Of a stretch of DNA of 64,000 nucleotides, positions 58,492 to 64,000 are shown piece by piece. The notes under the pieces were generated by a model. That model saw only the letters and a list, made by a program, of their open reading frames with translations, was not told the origin of the DNA and did no database searches. Source of the DNA: Nigrospora sphaerica (taxonomy: Eukaryota; Ascomycota; Sordariomycetes; Amphisphaeriales; Apiosporaceae); the NCBI GenBank assembly GCA_018287875.1, contig JAGVVL010000002.1, forward strand, positions 1,922,001 to 1,986,000, read 5' to 3'. The translations under genes were made by a program, and so were the position numbers. The first letter of the stretch is position 1. Every line of letters begins with the position of its first letter.

Positions 58492-59870
58492 TTATGCCAC
58501 CGCGGCGGCTCGCTCCTGCTCTGCTGACTTGGTCTTTTCCGAACCGTCCCCCGCGTCTGAGCTTCTACTCAGAGCCTCGAGCGCCTCAGCGAGTTTGGCA
58601 TCGAATTTGGACTCCTTGGTGCCCGTCTTCTCGACCACCAAGTTTTTCAGGAACTTGTTCTCCGTCTCAAGCTGCATGATCCGCTTGTTCAACGCCGAAA
58701 CTTCGTCCGACAGCTCCTTCTCCCGCTTCTCCAGCGCCTGCTCACGGATCTTCTTCTTGACCCGGAACCGAGCGCTGGCGGCAGTGTTTCGTCGCCGTTT
58801 GTCTTCCTCGGCGGCAATGCGAGACTGCTCCTCCAAGCTGATCTGGCGAGACGCGGAGCGCTTGGACGCATTCGTCGCCTTTTTGCCCTGCGCCGGAGAT
58901 TGCGCGCCGTAGGCCGGCGGTTGCGCCCCCGAAGGCGGGTAGTTCTGCGCGAGGTTGGGATGCAACGGCTGCGAGTTGCCGAGTCCCTCGGAGAAAGTAG
59001 GTACGGCGGAGCCCGAGTAGTGGTTGAAGTCAAAGCCAAAATCGTCTAGTGACATGAGGTTAGAGCTGGTCGACAAGAAAAGGAGGGCGACGACTGGCGA
59101 AGCCTTGGGCGACGTGCAGCATATCGCGGGCGGGTCGATGGCCGGCCAGGGCTCCCCGCATAGGTGGAGGGACCTCCGCGATGCTTATGTCTCGAACATG
59201 GGGGTGACTTTCCCCGAGCTAGTAACTGAGATCACGGGGTATGGCACCATAGTTGCGCCATGGCCTGGGCCCTTACGCAAAGGCATTGCAAGGGCACTTG
59301 CCGCTGCGACCCCGAGTGCATAAGAACCCGCGTCCGCCAATCAATGAAACCGAACACACAAGGCCTTCGGGTTCGGGGAAACGTGGTAAAGCATGCACGG
59401 CGTGATCTCTGCCAAGAGGGTCATGTTTTGCCTTGGCCGTTCACCTCTGGTTGGCCAGGCCGAGCGAGCCACACTGCGGCCACCCACCACCTGCATCGAC
59501 AGTGCGGGGATGAGGAGAGTGACGGGCTAAAGCACCACCGTCGTATCCCAAAAAAACAAGGGGACTCGACAGAAGAGATCGGTCATGGCTCACCTCCGGT
59601 CAGGCTAAAATCCATGCCCAGGCCTTCAGCCGTTCCATCCACAGGCAGGGCCATTTGCGGGTTGGCATCAGCTTCTGTAGGCGGCTGAAAGTCTAGCCGG
59701 GACTGCGCACCGCCATCCCAGTCGATGAAGTTTGCATTTTCGAAAAGGGACAGGTCGTGATCGATAGGAGTGTCCTCGGGCGACAGCCCCGAGGGGGAAA
59801 CCTCCTCGTTCAAGTTTTGGAGGTATTGCGACATGTTGACGCTGAGCCGCCTGCCACTGAAACCCGGCAT
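58492..59870 (-). CDS. cys-3: CYS-3/MetR-type bZIP regulator of sulfur assimilation
   Basis: bZIP activator that switches on sulfur-acquisition genes (sulfate permeases, arylsulfatase) under sulfur limitation. In Neurospora it is controlled by SCF ubiquitin ligase (SCON) and autoregulation. Two exons, 59870-59594 and 59045-58492, join in phase (SLTG|DDFGFDF) to give 276 residues, near the CYS-3 size. The N-terminal half is acidic and Pro/Gln-rich, a likely activation region. The basic region is EEDKRRRNTAASARFRVKKK (about residues 172-191), with the DNA-contact pattern NTAASARFR, followed by a leucine zipper to about residue 232. The EEDKRRRNTAASARFR form is typical of CYS-3/MetR and separates it from GCN4/CPC-1. 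The 548-nt intron is long. An in-frame ATG at 59055, inside the intron just before the acceptor, could start a shorter form. Confidence 0.87.
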
Positions 59871-62298
59871 GGACTTGTCGGCCAGCAGTCACCCAAACTC
59901 GTAGTAAATATGCTCGCGCGCGGGGGGCGAGGCCCGAGGTTGAATCGCGGCGGTGTCGGGCGTGGTGATTTTTTGGTCAAGACACCGTTGCCGAGACGTT
60001 GTGGTCGGTGGGTGGGTCGATTGAAGGAAAAGCGGCGGACCCGGTACTTTTTCTGAAGTACTCAAGGACTCGAGAGCTCTGATGCTTCCAGCGAGCGTGA
60101 GCTGAAAGGGGGAACTTCGAAAGCGTTGGTAAGTGGTGATAGTTGCTAGCAAAGCACGCACTCCAGATTCTGGGGAACTCGTGGAATAAGTTGCCTTCTT
60201 GGATGGTGGGTGAATGGAGAAGGAGTAAAATCGGAGCAGACTCGGGCAGAGTGGGAATATGCCATGTATTCGCGTGGGTTGGAAATCCACCTCGGCCGCT
60301 GAGACACTCGGATCTTTTAGTCAAATCCAGTACAAAGGGCACATCACCGTGTGGGGGGAATTGAGGCGGACTTGGAGAAAATGGCCGTTGATTCGTCCGA
60401 TAAGCATGCGATCCCCACGCCCCACGGGTCGGATCCATCCACTCCATTGGTGGCCTCGGTGGCTACGAAGGCAGCACTGCCGTTCTCACCCGTAAGGGAA
60501 GTCTTAAAGTCTACATCACAAAACTGGTTCCCGGTATGCAGTACCTACCCCGCCTTATTCGAGGGCTCCCAATTATATACACAGTACACACTCGTGAACA
60601 TGGATCGGAACAAGAAGAGCAAGCAACCTCAAAACGCGCACCGTCTGGGAGAGGGGATTTTCTTTCGAAGTTATGCTTCGCATATTGTACAATACCGTCA
60701 GCTCGGGTGCTGCAGGTGGCCGAGGAGGCATGCAATCATAGAAAGTTCGTACAGCAAGCACGAACGGGAGGGAAGGGTACCCAAATAAGCCCGAGCCGAC
60801 CAGCAGGACCAGGCTCGGCGCTATCCACCCTCGCTAAGTAAAGTACCTAAGCGCCTGCACCTAAGGTTCCGCTGTGTGGCCGAGCCGGCGGAACCAGGGC
60901 TGGAAAGGACACCGGCCAGACTGCCACTGTCAGCTCTGGGTGTTCGTTCATTCTTGCACGTGTTTGGTAGTGCTGAGCGCATCTATGATGCACGATCGCA
61001 AGCCCCTGCCCAGAACAGCACCAGGATCGGGACAGGGCCCAAAGCCGTCTAGTACCCCGCCTGCCATGAACGTAAGAATGACAACTGCAGACGGCGGGCA
61101 ACGACGTTGGAACTCCGTGTCACGGCGGCGTCTCGCATGATACCGTTCCAAACAGCCGGATAACTAGCGAGACAACGGCCATACGAAGTCGTCGTACGAG
61201 TCTCGATAACCAGGGCTCCAGTCAGCGCGGTGCAGTGTCTCACCTGCACCGCGGGGTGGAGTGTGGTGGTGGTTTGGCGTCCCTGGAATACGCCCGTAGG
61301 TTGACAGCTTAGAAATCAGAATGCGCAACGCCCCGCACTACCTACCTACCATTCAACACTAGAGTCATAAGTATGCGTATATGCTGTGATGATGGGGATG
61401 GTGGCTGGGTGGCACGCGCCCGACAACAGAAAATCCCCTGTAGTACATGTAGTCCCACGGTATTTTGGTCACAATATTCGTACCTATGAGACCAGCCCCG
61501 TGCCCCACGGGGCTGCCTGAGAATAAGGCCGTCGGTTATGCATACCGAATCCGGAGTGGAGGAGCCAGCCCACCAAGGGTGGTGCTGAATGTAAAGGAAA
61601 GCATTTGCGCGGCCTAGTAGTAGTAGATCGTCCAGGAAATTGCACCAGCATTCGAATGCTTCAAAACGGAGTACGCATAACCTATACACCATGATTGGAT
61701 TGCTTACAAATATGATCTGCCTGCCCACATTAGCGTTGTTCCTGGGTCTTGGATTGTGCTATCTCTGCAACCCCATTTCATCGTAGCGCTCACCACCTTC
61801 AAAACTGTGAAGATACAAAAGAGAAAACAGTCCCCAACGTCCACACGCCCACGTTAGTGTCGCCGATACCCGACTGGCGTCGTGAGGCCCGTCAGCAGGC
61901 AAGCAGATATCCACCAGCGTATCAATACCACACCCTCCTTGGTCCCTTACGGAGCATCAGGGCGTAAATTGATGGCGGGTTGCACATCAACATGATTCAT
62001 CACTCTGAGTGCTGGTCCGCTCTGTCTATTAATACTGGCCTCGGAGCCAAGCAACTAACTAGTTGGTCGTGGGAGGTGCTGTACAGTGCAAGGCACGAGC
62101 CAAGCTTCCGGGTCAAATACCGGAGGGGTCCGTGCAGCAGGGTGTGAATTACCCGGTTTTTACACGCGTCGTACTGTGCGGGTTCTCGGACCACTCTGGA
62201 CGCGTCGACGCGGGCTCTCAGCTTGTGCGTATCCTTATTGGAAGGAGGTCGAGGTCCACGAAACCCGATTCATCCACGTTCAACTCAGCCGGGGGAGG
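59871..62298. other. Divergent promoter region (CYS-3-like / CHL4)
   Basis: 2.4 kb with no supported gene. The first ~400 nt beyond the bZIP start probably form its leader. TACCTAC-type elements occur near 60838 and 61340. The open frame that continues upstream of the CHL4 ATG lacks another ATG and is not coding. Confidence 0.55.
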
Positions 62299-63825
62299 AT
62301 GGCGCGTCTCTCTGTTCCCACGACAGCTCGTCTGCCGTCGTCACTACGGGTAGAAGCTGCGAATGCGGCCGTACTGAAGCTGCTTAATCGCCTGTCCCGT
62401 TCGTCTCTCCTGTCGCTAGTCTTGGACTGGCTGGACCCAACGAACCAGGCAATATGCCCCCCGCTTCTGCAAAACCGGGAGGATCTGGACGGTGAGGATG
62501 ACGACTTCTATCCTCCAGCACAGTCGCTGGCCGACCTCGCGGTGCTCTACAGCGACATGCAGGCCCGCAAGGGCAGCAGGAGGGAGGTTGTCGACAGGAT
62601 CGTCGAAGGGGATTGGCGCAAGGGCTTGACGCTGTACCAGTTGGCCATGGCCGACCTGCAGTATCTCTACGACCATCCCGGCTCCCTGAAATGGACTTCC
62701 TACAGGATACAGCGGCTCAAAACACCCTGGTCAGAGGAGGATGCTGAGGGTGCGGAGCAGATCGACAAGGAGTCATTGTCCGTTCCGCGCTTCCATCCGT
62801 CGACCTTTGTGCAGAACCTGCAGGCCGAGGTGCTGCCTGACGTCAAAGCCCACTACACCAGTGATCGGCCCAAGGACATGCCACTATGGCTTTTGAGGAT
62901 ATTCCTTCTCGATTCGCCCTACAACACGGGGCTGGCCGTGTCGAACCGGACGGGCGAGCGGGCCGCCACGAGCTTTGACGCCTCGAGGACCATTTACATC
63001 GCCTTCCCCGACGCCTCGCCGCATATCTATGTCTCCAAATCCCAGAGTACAGGCTCGACGACGATTGGCGAGTCCAAGAGTCTGCGCGCTCTGGTTGTCG
63101 ACGGCATCCCCAAGGCCTTGTCGCGTCCGCGCGAACGTTACACCCTGAGGGGTACCAATTTGACGACCAAAAACCTAACAGAGCTTTTGCATGCCAAAGG
63201 CGCAGGTCGCACAAACGCCGCCGGTGGTGGTTGGAGTATCTATGCCGAGGAAAACAAAACCGAGTCGCCCCTCAACCCTGGTTTACCCACACCGCCGCTA
63301 TCAGATGCCCCCCCAGCCGAGGACCCCCAACCTAAAGCACGCAAGAGAACTCGGGTTCCTGCAGAAGCAAGGCGAGAGCGTGAGGCTAAACGCGCCAAGA
63401 CCATCGCCCAAGGCCGTTTTGGAAATTCGGCCAAGCTTGACGACGGCCGCGGAATCGAGCGTGTAGACATCATCATAGAGGATCCTTTCCCCAGTGCAGC
63501 TGTAGGAGACGAAGGCGGAGCCGAGGACCGTGGCGACCTGACGCGAAGGCGGCCGCAGACCCAGCGAAGTGGCATTCGCCAGGAGCTGGCGGAGACCCGG
63601 GACGTGGACGACAGCGATCCCGACGTCGAAGGGGAGGGGAGTTGGAAGCCCCAGGTTCGGCTCACCCTACACGGTCCTCACGTATTCGCAGGCATCAGGC
63701 AGCTTGTTGAAGCAGGCGTCATCAATGGCGAGCGGATGCCGGGTTGGATGACTGGCGACGAGGGCGTCACCATCGGGGCTGTCAGACACGGGCGAATAAG
63801 AGGCCACAAAGGATCGGGCTTGTGA
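62299..63825 (+). CDS. chl4: CHL4/Mis15 kinetochore protein (CENP-N family)
   Basis: Inner-kinetochore protein of the CCAN/Ctf19 complex that pairs with Iml3/CENP-L at centromeric chromatin. A single exon of 508 residues starts at the ATG at 62299 (MARLSVPTTARLPSSLRV), the first ATG in the frame. The N-terminal Pyrin-like helical region is visible (LLNRLSRSSLLSLVLDWL, then DWRKGLTLYQLAMADLQYL, a hallmark of the family). Next is a segment with LWLLRIFLLDSPYNTGL and TIYIAFPDASPHIYVSK. A disordered basic linker (RKRTRVPAEARREREAKRAK) is a probable nuclear localisation signal. The C-terminal domain has GIERVDIIIEDPFP, VRLTLHGPHVFAGIRQLVE and GERMPGWMTGDEGVT, and ends RGHKGSGL. Length and both terminal motifs agree with filamentous-fungal CHL4. 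Confidence 0.88.
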   Translation: MARLSVPTTARLPSSLRVEAANAAVLKLLNRLSRSSLLSLVLDWLDPTNQAICPPLLQNREDLDGEDDDFYPPAQSLADLAVLYSDMQARKGSRREVVDRIVEGDWRKGLTLYQLAMADLQYLYDHPGSLKWTSYRIQRLKTPWSEEDAEGAEQIDKESLSVPRFHPSTFVQNLQAEVLPDVKAHYTSDRPKDMPLWLLRIFLLDSPYNTGLAVSNRTGERAATSFDASRTIYIAFPDASPHIYVSKSQSTGSTTIGESKSLRALVVDGIPKALSRPRERYTLRGTNLTTKNLTELLHAKGAGRTNAAGGGWSIYAEENKTESPLNPGLPTPPLSDAPPAEDPQPKARKRTRVPAEARREREAKRAKTIAQGRFGNSAKLDDGRGIERVDIIIEDPFPSAAVGDEGGAEDRGDLTRRRPQTQRSGIRQELAETRDVDDSDPDVEGEGSWKPQVRLTLHGPHVFAGIRQLVEAGVINGERMPGWMTGDEGVTIGAVRHGRIRGHKGSGL

Positions 63826-64000
63826 GGCTAACCTCATCCGCCCTCGGTCCCAGGAATGGAGGACATGCACTTGTATAACATGGCGGCGATTGTAGATACC
63901 CAATTCTGGAGTCGGCCGGCTCTCCATGTTGTCAGACCGGTGAAGCCGCTGGCATCCGAAGCGCTCTCTAACACCCTGGCCGTCTTGGTTTGACGTGGCC
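63826..64000. other. Right edge of the window
   Basis: Only 175 nt after the CHL4 stop. It is the probable 3' UTR, with nothing else identifiable. Confidence 0.5.

Noticed and set aside
62086..62298. Upstream extension of the CHL4 frame
   Set aside because: It opens with GTG and has no ATG before 62299. The extension lacks family similarity.

Overview
This is a nuclear segment from a filamentous ascomycete, most likely a GC-rich Sordariomycete. The evidence is short GT..AG introns with good donor and branch sites, proteins typical of Pezizomycotina (CYS-3-type bZIP, Ssp1-type CaMKK, SIN scaffold Cdc11/Nud1, Hook, nitrilase, CHL4/CENP-N), CT-rich leaders, and long gene-free gaps carrying microsatellites and a recurrent TACCTAC/TACGGAGTA motif. 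No ribosomal RNA, plasmid, CRISPR or complete transposon was seen. No tRNA could be supported by eye.

Layout. 1-10 kb: a HOOK dynein adaptor (+), a secreted PEBP-like protein (+), and a SUR1/CSH1-type GT32 sphingolipid mannosyltransferase (-). 12.8-19 kb: an OCH1-type GT32 (+) and a 1110-residue disordered protein (-). 19.4-30 kb: Cdc11/Nud1 (+) converging on an Ssp1-like CaMKK (-). 30-43.6 kb: a 13.7-kb stretch with no gene I can support, full of simple repeats. 43.6-50.4 kb: VPS11 and MLH3 in tandem (-). 52-64 kb: a disordered conserved protein (+), a nitrilase (-), a small conserved protein (+), the CYS-3-like sulfur regulator (-) and CHL4/CENP-N (+). Apart from Hook-PEBP and kinase-VPS11-MLH3, neighbouring genes alternate strand, giving convergent and divergent pairs.

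These are mainly housekeeping functions: endosome motility and vacuolar tethering (Hook, VPS11), cell-cycle exit and kinetochore (Cdc11, CHL4), stress and nutrient signalling (CaMKK, CYS-3), glycan and sphingolipid mannosylation (two GT32 enzymes), mismatch repair and meiosis (MLH3), and nitrile metabolism. They do not form a metabolic gene cluster, and I found no convincing new multi-gene system.

The observations most worth checking are an apparent one-base frameshift inside VPS11, a 1.2-kb base-composition-shifted intron in the nitrilase gene, loss of the ATPase general-base glutamate in MLH3, the gene desert, a possible dual-start (mitochondrial/cytosolic) small protein, and possible alternative isoforms of Hook and the CYS-3-like factor.
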